The notes under the pieces are model-generated. The model was not told where the DNA came from, made no database searches, and saw only the letters and a program-made list of their open reading frames with translations. This document shows, in pieces, positions 34,633-44,502 of a stretch of DNA of 64,000 nt. The stretch comes from an uncultured Duncaniella sp. (GTDB lineage: Bacteria > Bacteroidota > Bacteroidia > Bacteroidales > Muribaculaceae). Every line of letters begins with the position of its first letter. Position 1 is the first letter of the stretch. The translations under genes were made by a program, and so were the position numbers. The stretch is taken from positions 1-64,000 of the forward strand of contig CAJUGS010000010.1 of the NCBI GenBank assembly GCA_910586305.1, written 5' to 3'.

Positions 34633-36522
34633 TCAGCGTTTTTCAGAGTGGCCTTCATAGAAATTGATATAGGCACGGTTGACAAGCCTTGTTCCTCCCG
34701 GAGTGGGATAATCGCCTGAGAAATACCAGTCGCCGGGACATGACGGGATTGCATCATGAAGACCGGAAAGTGTCTGATATACAATCTCCACCTCGGCCTT
34801 GATTTCACCGTCGGCAGTGAGCATCTCTACCATCTTCCGAGAGATTTCCTCCTGTGTGAAGGGGGCATATATTGCTTTGACACAGTTGACTATCTCGAAA
34901 TCGAGCAGAGCTTCCTGTCTCTTGCAGTTCTCATATGTTTCGGCAAGAACATTCTCCATACCTCGGTCCTTGAGCAACTCGACAGCTGCACGGAATGCGA
35001 TGAACTCGCCCATGCGGGACATATCTATACCATAACAGTCGGGATACCTCACCTGCGGAGAAGAGGAGACAACCACTATCTTGCGCGGATGCAGACGATC
35101 GAGCATCCGGAGTATCGACTGCTTGAGCGTGATGCCTCTCACAATTGAATCGTCAATTACAACGAGTGTGTCCCGGTTGTTCTCCACAAGGCCATAAGTC
35201 ACATCATATACATGGGCGGCGAGGTCGTTGCGTGCTTCACCCTCGGCTATGAATGTGCGGAGCTTTATATCCTTTATAGCCACTTTCTCTATCCGCAGTC
35301 TGCGCCCCATTATCTCTTTCAGACGCTCGGCATCAAGAGTCCCGGCCAACTGTGCTTCAAGTATACGATCGGCCTTGACATTGTTGAGTTGCTCCTCAAG
35401 CCCCTCACACATACCGATGAAGGCCACTTCAGCGGTATTGGGAATGAATGAAAACACCGAGTGGTCAAGGTCGCCGTCTATACTCTTCATTATTCCCGGC
35501 ACAACATTGCGTCCCAAGGCCTTGCGCTCGGCATAAATGTCGGCATCACTTCCACGGGAGAAGTAGATACGCTCAAATGAGCATCGCCGGTTGCTGTCCT
35601 CGCCGAGAATGTCGGCCACGCTCACATGACCTGCCTTAGTGACTATCAGGGCACTGCCGGGGACAAGCTCTCTAACATCGCGACGAGGCACATTGAGCAC
35701 CGTCTGTATCACAGGCCGCTCTGACGCAAGCACAACAATCTCATCGTCGGCATAGTAGAAGGCCGGACGTATACCGTGACGGTCGCGTAGCGCAAACATA
35801 TCACCGGAACCGGTCGCCCCACAAATGACAAATCCGCCGTCCCATTCCGGAGACGTGGACGATAGCACACGACACATATCAAGATTGTCCTCTATAGTGT
35901 GGGAGAGCTGCGGATCCACCTGTGAGTCGCGATATTGGCGATAGATGCGGTGGTTTTCCTTGTCAAGAGCTTCACCGAGCTGCTCGAGCAGAATCACGGT
36001 GTCGCTATAGATGCGAGGATGCTGGCCATGGGCCACGACGCGGTCGAAGACCTTGTCGACATTGGTCATGTTGAAATTGCCACACATCAGCAGGTTGCGC
36101 GAACGCCAGTTGTTGCGCCTCAGAAAAGGATGGCAATAGGAAATTCCGCTCTTTCCAGTGGTGGAATATCGGAGGTGGCCCATATAGATTTCACCCAGAA
36201 AAGGAGCGAAGTTCTCAACCTCGGCCGGAGTGGCATCGGAAAGTCCGAAAGAGGCTATCTTTGAGTTGACCTCACCAAATATCTCCTGAATAGCATCCTT
36301 GCCGAGTGCTCTCTCACGAAATACATACTCGTTGCCTGGCACCGGATGGAGCTTAACCACCCCTATTCCGGCCGCCTCCTGCCCACGGTTGTGCTGCTTC
36401 TCCATGAGGAGATAGAGCTTTCCGAGGCCATAGGTCCAGGTGCCATATTTTTTACGGTAGTACTCCAGCGGTTTGAGCAGGCGTATCATAGCCACGCCAC
36501 ACTCATGTTTAAGAATTTCCAT
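34633..36522 (-). CDS. PurF-like amidophosphoribosyltransferase (second type)
   Basis: 629 residues from the Met at 36522, much longer than PurF proper (about 500). Class II glutaminase domain with Cys8 in MEILKHECGVAM, plus KQHNRGQEAAGIG and HLRYSTTGKSG; PRPP-binding site VVIDDSIVRGITLK in the second half. It matches a Bacteroidetes PurF-like protein beginning HECGVAMIRLLKPLEYY. Whether it makes phosphoribosylamine or a related product is not clear, so no symbol is given. It starts 20 bases after the murF-alr stop and is in one operon with it. Confidence 0.85.
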   Translation of the reverse strand: MEILKHECGVAMIRLLKPLEYYRKKYGTWTYGLGKLYLLMEKQHNRGQEAAGIGVVKLHPVPGNEYVFRERALGKDAIQEIFGEVNSKIASFGLSDATPAEVENFAPFLGEIYMGHLRYSTTGKSGISYCHPFLRRNNWRSRNLLMCGNFNMTNVDKVFDRVVAHGQHPRIYSDTVILLEQLGEALDKENHRIYRQYRDSQVDPQLSHTIEDNLDMCRVLSSTSPEWDGGFVICGATGSGDMFALRDRHGIRPAFYYADDEIVVLASERPVIQTVLNVPRRDVRELVPGSALIVTKAGHVSVADILGEDSNRRCSFERIYFSRGSDADIYAERKALGRNVVPGIMKSIDGDLDHSVFSFIPNTAEVAFIGMCEGLEEQLNNVKADRILEAQLAGTLDAERLKEIMGRRLRIEKVAIKDIKLRTFIAEGEARNDLAAHVYDVTYGLVENNRDTLVVIDDSIVRGITLKQSILRMLDRLHPRKIVVVSSSPQVRYPDCYGIDMSRMGEFIAFRAAVELLKDRGMENVLAETYENCKRQEALLDFEIVNCVKAIYAPFTQEEISRKMVEMLTADGEIKAEVEIVYQTLSGLHDAIPSCPGDWYFSGDYPTPGGTRLVNRAYINFYEGHSEKR

Positions 36523-36542
36523 TGCTATATGTCGTTTACACA

Positions 36543-39023
36543 TTATTCTCTATAGTACACTCTCTTCACCCTGTCGGACACCGACGTGAGCACTTCGTAG
36601 GGAATCGTACCGAGCGTGTCGGCCAATGTCTCGACTGAAATGGTCTCGCCGAAGATTTCCACGCGGTCGCCGACAGTAACGCCCGGCACATCGGTGACAT
36701 CGATCATGCAGGCATCCATACATATGCTCCCGACTGTGGGACAAAGCACGCCTCTGATTCTGAATCTGGCGTTTCCGTAGCCGAGATGGCGGTTGAGGCC
36801 GTCGGCATATCCCACCGGAACAGTAGCTATCACCGAACGGCGTGTGAGACGCCCGCGTCGGTTGTAGCCTATGGTGGTTCCTTCAGGCCACTCCTTGAGC
36901 GATATAATTATGGTGTGTAGAGCCGATACCGGGCGGAGTCCGTCCTGTGACCCGTCCTGCATTGTACGCACTCCATAAAGACCTATTCCAAGACGCACCA
37001 TGTCGAGCTGATGGTCGGGGAAGCGTATGATACCGGTGGAATTCAGGATATGGCGGAGAATCTTTTTACCAGGAAAAGCCGGAAGGAACATCTCGCAGCA
37101 GCGGTCGAAGTATTCGAACTGACTGCGGGTATAGTCATCCTCCATCGGATCATCTGCGGCACAAAGATGGGTAAATATCGAGCGGGGTACAACAGCATCG
37201 GTAGAGCGCAAAAGCTCGATAACCTCCGGAAGTGTCTCGAGCAGGAAGCCGAGACGATGCATTCCTGAGTCTATCTTGATGTGTACAGGATAGTCCTTCA
37301 CTCCATATCTGCCAGCCTCGTCAATGAGTCGGCGCAAGAAATCGATGCTATATATCTCAGGCTCAAGACGATTGTCAAACAGAGCTTTGAAATTCTCCAC
37401 AGCCGGATTGAGCACTATGATGGGCATGGTTATTCCGGCCTTTCGCAAATCGGCACCCTCGTCGTGGACCGCCACGGCGAGATATGATGCACCCTGGGTC
37501 TGGAGAGTACGTGCGAGTTCGTGAGATCCAGCCCCATATCCCGAAGCCTTGATCATACAGCACATTCCTGTGGTTGGGCGTATGTGCGAGCGGAAATAGT
37601 TGAAATTGTCGACTACCGCGTCGAGATTTATTTCAAGCACAGTGCCATGCTGACGTGCCTCGAGCATTTCAACAATCGGTGAAAAGTCACCGGCACCCGA
37701 ACCCTTGAGCAATATCAGCTCGGAAGAGAAATCGGTGGGGAGTGCGCTCTTCATAAAGTCTCCGACCGACCGATAGAATTTCGAATCAGCCTGAAAAGCC
37801 TCGGCATGAGCGGCTATCTCCTCGCCGATACCTATCATACGCTCCACACCGCGTGAGGCCAGCAAGGATGCAACAGAGCTATATAGAGCGGAACGATCGG
37901 CTGAAGAATCCTCGCCAAGGGATCCGAGAATGACTGTCTTCACAAGTCCCGGAGCATCTCTCCGACAGGTGAAGTCGAGAGCCTGCGCAAGAGATGTCAG
38001 ATCTGCCGTATAGGTATCCTCAACAAGCATACACCCGTTGAGCCCCTCTATCACCTCAAGACGTGTATCCACAGGCTTCAGCCCTGGCATTCTTTCAGCC
38101 ACAGCCTCCGGTCCGGCACCAAGCAGAAGCATGACGGCGAGCGAATTCAAGGCATTTTCCAAATCTATATCAGATGTACACGACATAGTAAAAGTCCCGG
38201 TAAATCCTCCAGGCTTCCAACTATACCGGACCGACATCACCCCGGCAGTTTTCTCTACCGACGATATAAAAAGCGGTGCGTCAAGGTTGGAACGCGACCA
38301 GCCAACCCTCTCAGGTCCTTCCGGGATGGAGGATGATATCAGAGGATTGTCGGCACAGAACACCACGGACTTGCAATTCTTTAAAAGAGACGCCTTTTCG
38401 TGACATTTCTCCTCAATGTTTGCAAATCCCTCGCTGTGTACTCCCCCTATATTTGTGAATACTCCTATCTCCGGTCTGATTATAGACTCGAGACGCTCCA
38501 TCTCGCCCGGACGGGATATTCCGGCCTCTATTATTGCGAGATTGTGGCATGAGGGATCGAGCTGCCACAACGAAAGCGGCACTCCTATCTGGGAGTTGAA
38601 GCTGCGTGGCGAACGAACAATTGAAAAGTCGTCGCGCAACAGGGCGTAAATCCACTCCTTTACCGTGGTCTTGCCACGGCTTCCAGTGATGGCTATAACA
38701 GGCATTTCAAACCTTCGTCTGCACTCCGATCCAATAGCATGGAGTGCATCGAGTGGAGAACCGACTCTGATAATCGCCGCATCTTCCAGTCCGGGAGGAA
38801 CCTCATAACCACTTTCCACGACAAATCCACGTACACCCTTTGCATATAAGGCGGGGATGAAAGCATGGCCGTTGCCACTCGAAGTGCGAAGTGCGAAAAA
38901 GAGGGTTTCGGCAGGTCGGAGAAGAGAACGGCTGTCGGTGAGCAGAATAGACAGACGAACGGGAGAGGATGAGTGGCATGACACGCCGAGTATATCGGCT
39001 ATTTCATTGATACTATACTCCAT
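36543..39023 (-). CDS. murF-alr: Fused MurF / alanine racemase
   Basis: 826 residues in two parts. About 1-455 is MurF (adds D-Ala-D-Ala to UDP-MurNAc-tripeptide), with the ATP site VIAITGSRGKTTVKEW and LEVIEGLNGCMLVEDTYTADLTSL. About 460-826 is alanine racemase, with MIKASGYGAGSHELAR carrying the PLP Lys, SGMHRLGF, IGYNRRG with the catalytic Tyr and VPVGYADGLNR. Both make or use D-Ala, so the fusion couples supply to use; it is a known Bacteroidetes arrangement. The gene overlaps the GSCFA gene by 11 bases. Confidence 0.95.
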   Translation of the reverse strand: MEYSINEIADILGVSCHSSSPVRLSILLTDSRSLLRPAETLFFALRTSSGNGHAFIPALYAKGVRGFVVESGYEVPPGLEDAAIIRVGSPLDALHAIGSECRRRFEMPVIAITGSRGKTTVKEWIYALLRDDFSIVRSPRSFNSQIGVPLSLWQLDPSCHNLAIIEAGISRPGEMERLESIIRPEIGVFTNIGGVHSEGFANIEEKCHEKASLLKNCKSVVFCADNPLISSSIPEGPERVGWSRSNLDAPLFISSVEKTAGVMSVRYSWKPGGFTGTFTMSCTSDIDLENALNSLAVMLLLGAGPEAVAERMPGLKPVDTRLEVIEGLNGCMLVEDTYTADLTSLAQALDFTCRRDAPGLVKTVILGSLGEDSSADRSALYSSVASLLASRGVERMIGIGEEIAAHAEAFQADSKFYRSVGDFMKSALPTDFSSELILLKGSGAGDFSPIVEMLEARQHGTVLEINLDAVVDNFNYFRSHIRPTTGMCCMIKASGYGAGSHELARTLQTQGASYLAVAVHDEGADLRKAGITMPIIVLNPAVENFKALFDNRLEPEIYSIDFLRRLIDEAGRYGVKDYPVHIKIDSGMHRLGFLLETLPEVIELLRSTDAVVPRSIFTHLCAADDPMEDDYTRSQFEYFDRCCEMFLPAFPGKKILRHILNSTGIIRFPDHQLDMVRLGIGLYGVRTMQDGSQDGLRPVSALHTIIISLKEWPEGTTIGYNRRGRLTRRSVIATVPVGYADGLNRHLGYGNARFRIRGVLCPTVGSICMDACMIDVTDVPGVTVGDRVEIFGETISVETLADTLGTIPYEVLTSVSDRVKRVYYRE

Positions 39024-39963
39024 GTGACATATATTGTTGAAATGCCTCGTTTAATTCTGGATGGGACTGTATTATGGATACCTCCGGCCACGACATAACA
39101 TCGCGTACAGCATCGGTGCGGTGGGCAAACCGCCTCGTGAGCTTTCTCGCCCCACGCGCAATGTCACGGGTAGAATCGGAGAAAAAGCTCTGCGAGAAGT
39201 TCTCATATATATAGTCAACCGCCATATCCGACGGATGGCGCATATCGGAAGCGTAGAAGCGATAATCCCTGAGATCATCCATCATTATCTCATAGGCCGG
39301 GAAATACACCGTCCTATCATACTGCGAGACGGCCTGTGACACAGCAATATGAAGGATTGATTTTGACAGAGTGTTGAGATGCGGGTCGCTACCCGGATAA
39401 CGCAGCGGACTCACAGTGAAGATAATCGCGGCCTCGGGATTCAAGCGTTTGATTGTTAAAACGATATCGTTGATCATTAAGGAAGCCTCGGCAAGAGTGA
39501 GCCTGCTTTCGGCAAAGAGTTTGCCGGACTGCTTATGACAATTGGCTACAGCAATACCGTCGGAACAGAGTGTGAAATATCGCGTAGTACCCAGAGTGAC
39601 TATCACGGCAGCAGCTCTTTCGACAGCTTTTCTCGCCCGTGCTACCTGATGCCTCAGGCACTCCAGCAGTTCCTCCGGACTGTTGCCCGATACTCTTGAA
39701 TGTGCGTCGAAGGAGAGAAACCGCCCTCCAGAACTGCATACTCTCTCAGGCACTTCTCCACTCTCTATCATGCTGAAGGCTCTGAGAATGGATAGCGGAT
39801 TGTAGAGCGGACCGAACGGGTTGACAGTGGCTTCGAAAAGATCGTCGGCAAGTTGACGACCGATATTGTCGGAAAAACAAGATCCGACAAGAAGCACCGG
39901 ACGGCCATGGGCAATAAGCCCCTGCCATCCGCCAAGTGGTGGAATTTCAGTGCGGAACTGCAT
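39013..39963 (-). CDS. GSCFA-domain protein
   Basis: 316 residues from the ATG at 39963, which overlaps the last base of the upstream stop (TGATG). N-terminal GRPVLLVGSCFSDNIG contains the family's name motif and a Ser/Cys nucleophile-like loop of the SGNH-hydrolase fold; VIVTLGTTRYFTL follows, and DMRHPSDMAVDYIYENFSQ near the C-terminus resembles the Asp-His block. Function unknown; it always stands near wall genes in my memory of Bacteroidetes, as here next to murF-alr. Confidence 0.85.
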   Translation of the reverse strand: MQFRTEIPPLGGWQGLIAHGRPVLLVGSCFSDNIGRQLADDLFEATVNPFGPLYNPLSILRAFSMIESGEVPERVCSSGGRFLSFDAHSRVSGNSPEELLECLRHQVARARKAVERAAAVIVTLGTTRYFTLCSDGIAVANCHKQSGKLFAESRLTLAEASLMINDIVLTIKRLNPEAAIIFTVSPLRYPGSDPHLNTLSKSILHIAVSQAVSQYDRTVYFPAYEIMMDDLRDYRFYASDMRHPSDMAVDYIYENFSQSFFSDSTRDIARGARKLTRRFAHRTDAVRDVMSWPEVSIIQSHPELNEAFQQYMSHGV

Positions 39964-40334
39964 CACATCGGCGCATACACCATTGTGGGACCTCCGGCAT
40001 AGGGATATAAATAGAGATATCCCCCGCGTATCGCCCAATCAAAGTCCCATGTCTCAGACGCAAGATAGACTGTGAGCTGGTTGCCGTATGTCACCCACTC
40101 TATATACTCGCTTCCATATCCGTCGTCGGCATAATACAGTCCTGATCCGTCGGAATAGAACTCAAACTCGTTGTAGATCACTCCTGGGGAGTCGACGAGA
40201 TACCATCCACCCACAATGGGAGAATAGTCATAGTAAGGATCGTCGGCAGCACACGATGTCAGCCCGATGAGTGTCAGAATAAGCAGTAGCGCCGGAAACG
40301 TGAACGGTCGCTTCGTGGTGAGTATCTTTTTCAT
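39963..40334 (-). CDS. Small lipocalin-like lipoprotein
   Basis: 123 residues with a lipobox (IGLTSC, Cys28) then a beta-rich body with many Tyr, Asp and Gly (WYLVDSPGVIYNEFEFYSDGSGLYYADDGYG and YLYLYPYAGG), resembling small lipocalin-like Bacteroidetes lipoproteins. Ligand unknown. First gene of the operon that runs through GSCFA, murF-alr, the PurF-like gene and the exported protein. Confidence 0.7.
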   Translation of the reverse strand: MKKILTTKRPFTFPALLLILTLIGLTSCAADDPYYDYSPIVGGWYLVDSPGVIYNEFEFYSDGSGLYYADDGYGSEYIEWVTYGNQLTVYLASETWDFDWAIRGGYLYLYPYAGGPTMVYAPM

Positions 40335-40348
40335 ATTCTTATAACGCG

Positions 40349-40356
40349 CAAAGGTA
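40349..40356 (-). promoter_or_regulatory. -7 box TACCTTTG of the lipoprotein-murF operon
   Basis: The plus strand reads CAAAGGTA, 14 bases before the ATG at 40334, so the leader would be very short. Confidence 0.5.
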
Positions 40357-40423
40357 ATAATTTGTCAGAAGAGATGCAATTTTTTCTTCCATGAACCGGG
40401 TATTCACACTTACTGTTCACTGT

Positions 40424-42454
40424 TCACTGTCCACAATGTCTCCTCGCTGCTTTCAGCACCAATGGCGAGGAGCGTAGAGAGCGGTATGGTATGCCGGCGT
40501 TGGCGAGTTCGGCGCAATAACGGTCATGTCGGCGCAACGTCAGATCACTGCTAAGCATCACACTATCGGGACGCAGGCGTGATGCAAGTGACACAATATC
40601 TCCACGAAATCCCCTACACACCACCAAGTAGTGGAGAGAATCGACAAGATACTGCCTTCCGGAAGATACAAACTGTAACCGCGTGCCATGGAAGCTCACC
40701 ACGTTGTCGATACGCGCCAGTCCGTCACCGTGATATCCGTCGGCAAGTACATCAGGCCCGCCCAGCCCGCGTCTGAGTTTATAGAGAGAATATCTTGACG
40801 AATCGCGCGCCATAACACTCCGCAACATCGATGGATGGGCCGTGGTGTAGCACATCAGTCGGTCTCCGTGACTCATCACGGCTGTAGTCTCGGAATGTGA
40901 CCTTGTGACATACAGCTCATCCTCGCCCAAGCAGCGCCTGCCGACCATCACAGGCAGTAACAACGTGAATATCCCGACGGCCACAGAAGCCAAAAGATAT
41001 ACAACCCGACGCCGATGCAGCCAGAGTGCGAAGAGTGCTAACGCAAAGAAGTAGGCCACGACCACCCGGGATTCAATATACACACCGGTGACCACTGCTC
41101 CGGGGAGCTCTGACACACGCTCTGACACACCGTGAAGGATACCATACAGGAAATCGAGAACACCATCAATCCACCCTGTCGGGAATCCTGCCAGGCCGAC
41201 AAAAGCCTTGACAACCCCGCCGCCAAGCAGGACAGGAATCACAAAAGAAACCACAATATTGCCTGGAAGAAAGTAGACCGGAAATGAGTTGAAATGAAAC
41301 ATCGTCACAATCCCGGTGCCAAGCATCGCCGCGACAGGCACGGTGACAAGCATCATGCCCCAACGGCGAATTGAACCGCGTTCATCAATAAACGGATTGA
41401 GCTTTCCAGAGAATACTATGATACTGACAACCGCCACAAAAGACAGTTGAAAACCGATTGAGAAGACCGCATAGGGCGTGCCTGTGAGAATAATGACAGC
41501 GGCAAGACAAAGCGCGTTAACAGGCGACCACTCCCGCTGTAATAAAAATGTGAGAATAAACACACTGCACATAATCACCGCCCTTGACACAGAAGGCGAC
41601 AATCCCGTCATTACGGCAAACATACCCAAGACCAATACAGTCAGTCCCCCGGCCAACCACCTCATTCCCAACAGTGACAGCGGAAACAAAACCATTGACA
41701 GCACAAATGCGATGATACCTACATGAAGTCCGCTCAGCGCAAGCAGATGTGCCAGTCCGGCCGATGAAAACAAGTCGCGATGCGCCCTCGAGAGAATGTC
41801 ACGCTCTCCGGCCAAAGCCGCGATGAGAAAATCGGAAGCCTCGGCCGACAGAGTCCCAACAGCAAGGGAGGCGGCGACATCGCAACGCCACCGACGCACT
41901 TCGTTGAGCCAACCGGCTTCGGCGGTGACTCCCTTCACACTGTCAGGCACCACATAGCACTCCCCCACCACACCCCTGCGGGCCATTGATGCGTTATAGT
42001 CAATCTCATCAGGCAGATCACAACTGTGGCTGAGAGGCTTTATGGCAGCCACAAAACGGATACGGTCACACTCTTCGACCGCTATACCGAGAGTCGGCAA
42101 AATAGCCTTGACAGTGAATGTCGGCGACGGTGTCCCGCCACAAGAGTCTATCCTCACCTCCATTATCCTCATGGAGCCACGCTCGGTCTCGGCCTCTATT
42201 ACACCGGAATATAGCCGGTCTCCGCCAATCTCAGCGGGAAGACTATTGGGCGATCGCAACATTGCCACCATATATCCGGCCATTCCTGCAAACAGAATAA
42301 CGACCAGAGTCTTGTAAAGCCGCAAAACAACACCGGCCACAGCCACACACACAGATAGTCCGGCAAAAAGCAATCCCGTCTGCCCGGTACCATAGTATGC
42401 AAGGATGCCAAGAACAAACGGGACTGTAATTATCAGGAGAGGGATACGTGACAT
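40424..42454 (-). CDS. comEC: ComEC/Rec2-family membrane channel protein
   Basis: 676 residues. ComEC is the inner-membrane channel for DNA uptake. The N-terminal DUF4131 part (about 1-180) is followed by the competence core with many membrane helices and the signature HLLALSGLHVGIIAFVLS. The last 120 residues hold no HxHxDH metallo-beta-lactamase motif, so the nuclease-like domain of B. subtilis ComEC is missing or degenerate, which is common in Bacteroidetes. Start overlaps the stop of yeiH (TGATG type). Whether the strain takes up DNA is unknown. Confidence 0.9.
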   Translation of the reverse strand: MSRIPLLIITVPFVLGILAYYGTGQTGLLFAGLSVCVAVAGVVLRLYKTLVVILFAGMAGYMVAMLRSPNSLPAEIGGDRLYSGVIEAETERGSMRIMEVRIDSCGGTPSPTFTVKAILPTLGIAVEECDRIRFVAAIKPLSHSCDLPDEIDYNASMARRGVVGECYVVPDSVKGVTAEAGWLNEVRRWRCDVAASLAVGTLSAEASDFLIAALAGERDILSRAHRDLFSSAGLAHLLALSGLHVGIIAFVLSMVLFPLSLLGMRWLAGGLTVLVLGMFAVMTGLSPSVSRAVIMCSVFILTFLLQREWSPVNALCLAAVIILTGTPYAVFSIGFQLSFVAVVSIIVFSGKLNPFIDERGSIRRWGMMLVTVPVAAMLGTGIVTMFHFNSFPVYFLPGNIVVSFVIPVLLGGGVVKAFVGLAGFPTGWIDGVLDFLYGILHGVSERVSELPGAVVTGVYIESRVVVAYFFALALFALWLHRRRVVYLLASVAVGIFTLLLPVMVGRRCLGEDELYVTRSHSETTAVMSHGDRLMCYTTAHPSMLRSVMARDSSRYSLYKLRRGLGGPDVLADGYHGDGLARIDNVVSFHGTRLQFVSSGRQYLVDSLHYLVVCRGFRGDIVSLASRLRPDSVMLSSDLTLRRHDRYCAELANAGIPYRSLRSSPLVLKAARRHCGQ

Positions 42455-43458
42455 CAGTCAATCGTGGCCATGACCACAAAGAAGCTGCTGACACTGATTA
42501 TAATCCACAGCGCGACAGCCAGCACAAAAGGTTTGACACCCACAGCCTTGACTGTCTTGACCGACAGACCTGCTCCGATGAGGAAAAGCGTGAGCACAAG
42601 CCCCTTCTTGGAGATATAGACCAATGTGGATGTAAGCCATTCCGGAAGAGGAAGATAGGTGTTCATTACCATGGCGAGAATAAAAAGGAAGATGAACCAG
42701 GGAATGGAAATCTTGCCTTTTCCGCCATCCTTCCTATCACGGAATATAAACATAGTGAAGAGCGCCAAAGGAATAATCCACAGCGCACGGGTGAGTTTTA
42801 TCAGAGTCGCTATGCGCAGCGCCTCAGGGCCGTAGGCGTCTCCGGCACCCACCACCGACGAAGTGTCGTGGATGGCTATAGCCGCCCATGTGCCAAACTG
42901 GGTATCACTCATATCGAAAAGATGCCCGAGCGGAGGAAAAAGAAACAGCCCCACAGCATTGAGTACGAACACCACTCCAAGCGACACAGCCATCTCGTTG
43001 TCGTCGGCCTTAAGCACAGGAGCCACTGCCGCAATAGCACTGCCACCACATATGGCCGTACCTGACGAAATGAGGTAGGATGTCTTACGGTTTATGCCAA
43101 GCCAGCGACCTATAAGGACACCGAGAGCCATGACGCTGACGACAGACACCACTGTGAAAAGCATTCCATCGCTGCCGCTCTTGAGCGACTCTATAAGATT
43201 CATTCCGAAACCGAGTCCCACCACTGAGGCCTGGAGCAGATATTTGGAAGTCTTCTTATTGAACTTGGGGTAAGGGCATTGGAACACCATGGCGTAGACA
43301 AGCCCGAGAAACAGCGCGAACCACGGCGCAATGCTCACTCCGAATGGAAGCATATCAAACGGGAGCACTACCATTATGACGAGAGCGATGTAAATAATCC
43401 TGGCAGGAGACTTAAAGAACACATCGTATCCCGTCAGAACCCCGTTTTCTGCATTCAT
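42454..43458 (-). CDS. yeiH: YeiH/YadS-family putative sulfate exporter
   Basis: 334 residues with about ten membrane helices. The family pattern is visible: GFGMNLIESLKSG, ISSGTAICGGSAIAAVAPVL, and DTSSVVGAGDAYGPEAL. Members are proposed sulfate or taurine-related exporters of the inner membrane, with little experimental proof. It is in an operon aroE-yeiH-comEC, which has no obvious shared theme. Confidence 0.9.
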   Translation of the reverse strand: MNAENGVLTGYDVFFKSPARIIYIALVIMVVLPFDMLPFGVSIAPWFALFLGLVYAMVFQCPYPKFNKKTSKYLLQASVVGLGFGMNLIESLKSGSDGMLFTVVSVVSVMALGVLIGRWLGINRKTSYLISSGTAICGGSAIAAVAPVLKADDNEMAVSLGVVFVLNAVGLFLFPPLGHLFDMSDTQFGTWAAIAIHDTSSVVGAGDAYGPEALRIATLIKLTRALWIIPLALFTMFIFRDRKDGGKGKISIPWFIFLFILAMVMNTYLPLPEWLTSTLVYISKKGLVLTLFLIGAGLSVKTVKAVGVKPFVLAVALWIIISVSSFFVVMATID

Positions 43459-43494
43459 AGACTGATGATTATTGATTTATTGTGATTTGAAAAA

Positions 43495-44256
43495 CTACTT
43501 ATTCCAGATTCTCCACGACTCAAAGGCCTGGAGCAGGAGCATTTCAAGCCCGTTCTTTGTCTCGGCACCGTTTGCAGCGGCTTTTTTCATGAAAAGAGTC
43601 ACGTCGGGATTATAGAGCAGATCGTAGCACAGATGTTCGGGAGTGAGGCATTCGTAGGGGATGTCGGGACACTCGTCGACATGGGGATACATACCCAAGG
43701 GTGTCGTGTTGACTATTACCTTGTGCTCAGTCATAATCTCGGGGGTGAGATCGGAATAAGTTATGACTCCTTTTCGAGCCGAGCGCGACACAAAGAGATA
43801 TTCGACTCCGAGTGTCTCAAGACCACGCGCCACTGCTTTCGACGCTCCTCCGGTGCCAAGAATCAAAGCCCTTTTCCTCACAGGATTAAGCAGCGGGGAT
43901 ATGCTGTCGCGGAAACCTATCACATCACTGTTGTAGCCAATAAGATTGAAATCGTCGTCGCTGTCCCCACGCACCACTTTCACGACATTTACCGCTCCGA
44001 TACGGCGTGCTTCCTCGTCAAGCTCGTCCATATAGGGGATAATCTGCTCTTTGTAAGGGATAGTAACGTTCAGTCCCGAAAGTTCTGGAGTCTCGTCAAA
44101 CACCTCCATGAGATCTCCTATATCGGGAAGCTCGAAATTGACATATTCCGCGTCAATCCCTTCAGCGGCAAATTTGTCGTTGAAGTAACTTTTTGAGAAC
44201 GAGTGAGTGAGGGGGAAACCTATCAGCCCGTACACCTTGTGATGCTCTATTTCCAC
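43495..44256 (-). CDS. aroE: Shikimate dehydrogenase
   Basis: 253 residues from a GTG at 44256, chosen because AAGGA lies 7 bases upstream and the promoter at 44282-44311 excludes longer starts. Reduces 3-dehydroshikimate to shikimate with NADPH. N-terminal VYGLIGFPLTHSFSKSYFN binds substrate, with NVTIPYKEQ supplying the catalytic Lys, and the Rossmann part has ALILGTGGASKAVARGLETLG. The C-terminal ends NGLEMLLLQAFESWRIW. First gene of the aroE-yeiH-comEC operon. Confidence 0.95.
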   Translation of the reverse strand: MEIEHHKVYGLIGFPLTHSFSKSYFNDKFAAEGIDAEYVNFELPDIGDLMEVFDETPELSGLNVTIPYKEQIIPYMDELDEEARRIGAVNVVKVVRGDSDDDFNLIGYNSDVIGFRDSISPLLNPVRKRALILGTGGASKAVARGLETLGVEYLFVSRSARKGVITYSDLTPEIMTEHKVIVNTTPLGMYPHVDECPDIPYECLTPEHLCYDLLYNPDVTLFMKKAAANGAETKNGLEMLLLQAFESWRIWNK

Positions 44257-44281
44257 TTTAAAATCCTTTTTTATCAAAATG

Positions 44282-44311
44282 CAAAAATACAAAAAAAGTA
44301 TATAGTTGCAA
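44282..44311 (-). promoter_or_regulatory. aroE promoter
   Basis: Minus-strand TTG at 44311-44309, 19 bases, then TATTTTTG at 44289-44282, 26 bases before the GTG. Fixes the short aroE start. Confidence 0.75.
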
Positions 44312-44380
44312 AATTTATTTAACAAATCGTCACTCGCAAACCATCCATGCAAAGTAATAGCAAATATTTGTGATGTCAAA

Positions 44381-44412
44381 TTTGAATAATCGTGTTAAAA
44401 TGAGTACCTTTG
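44381..44412 (+). promoter_or_regulatory. Promoter of the uronate operon
   Basis: TTTG at 44381-44384, 20 bases, then TACCTTTG at 44405-44412; the leader to the ATG at 44503 is about 85 bases. One of the best promoters in the window. Confidence 0.8.
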
Positions 44413-44502
44413 ACACGAATTTACGAAAACAACTCAGTAAACATCAGTCAACGTCTTGACTTACACCTTAAATATAGAATACTGTAAACTTATTATAGCA
44501 AT

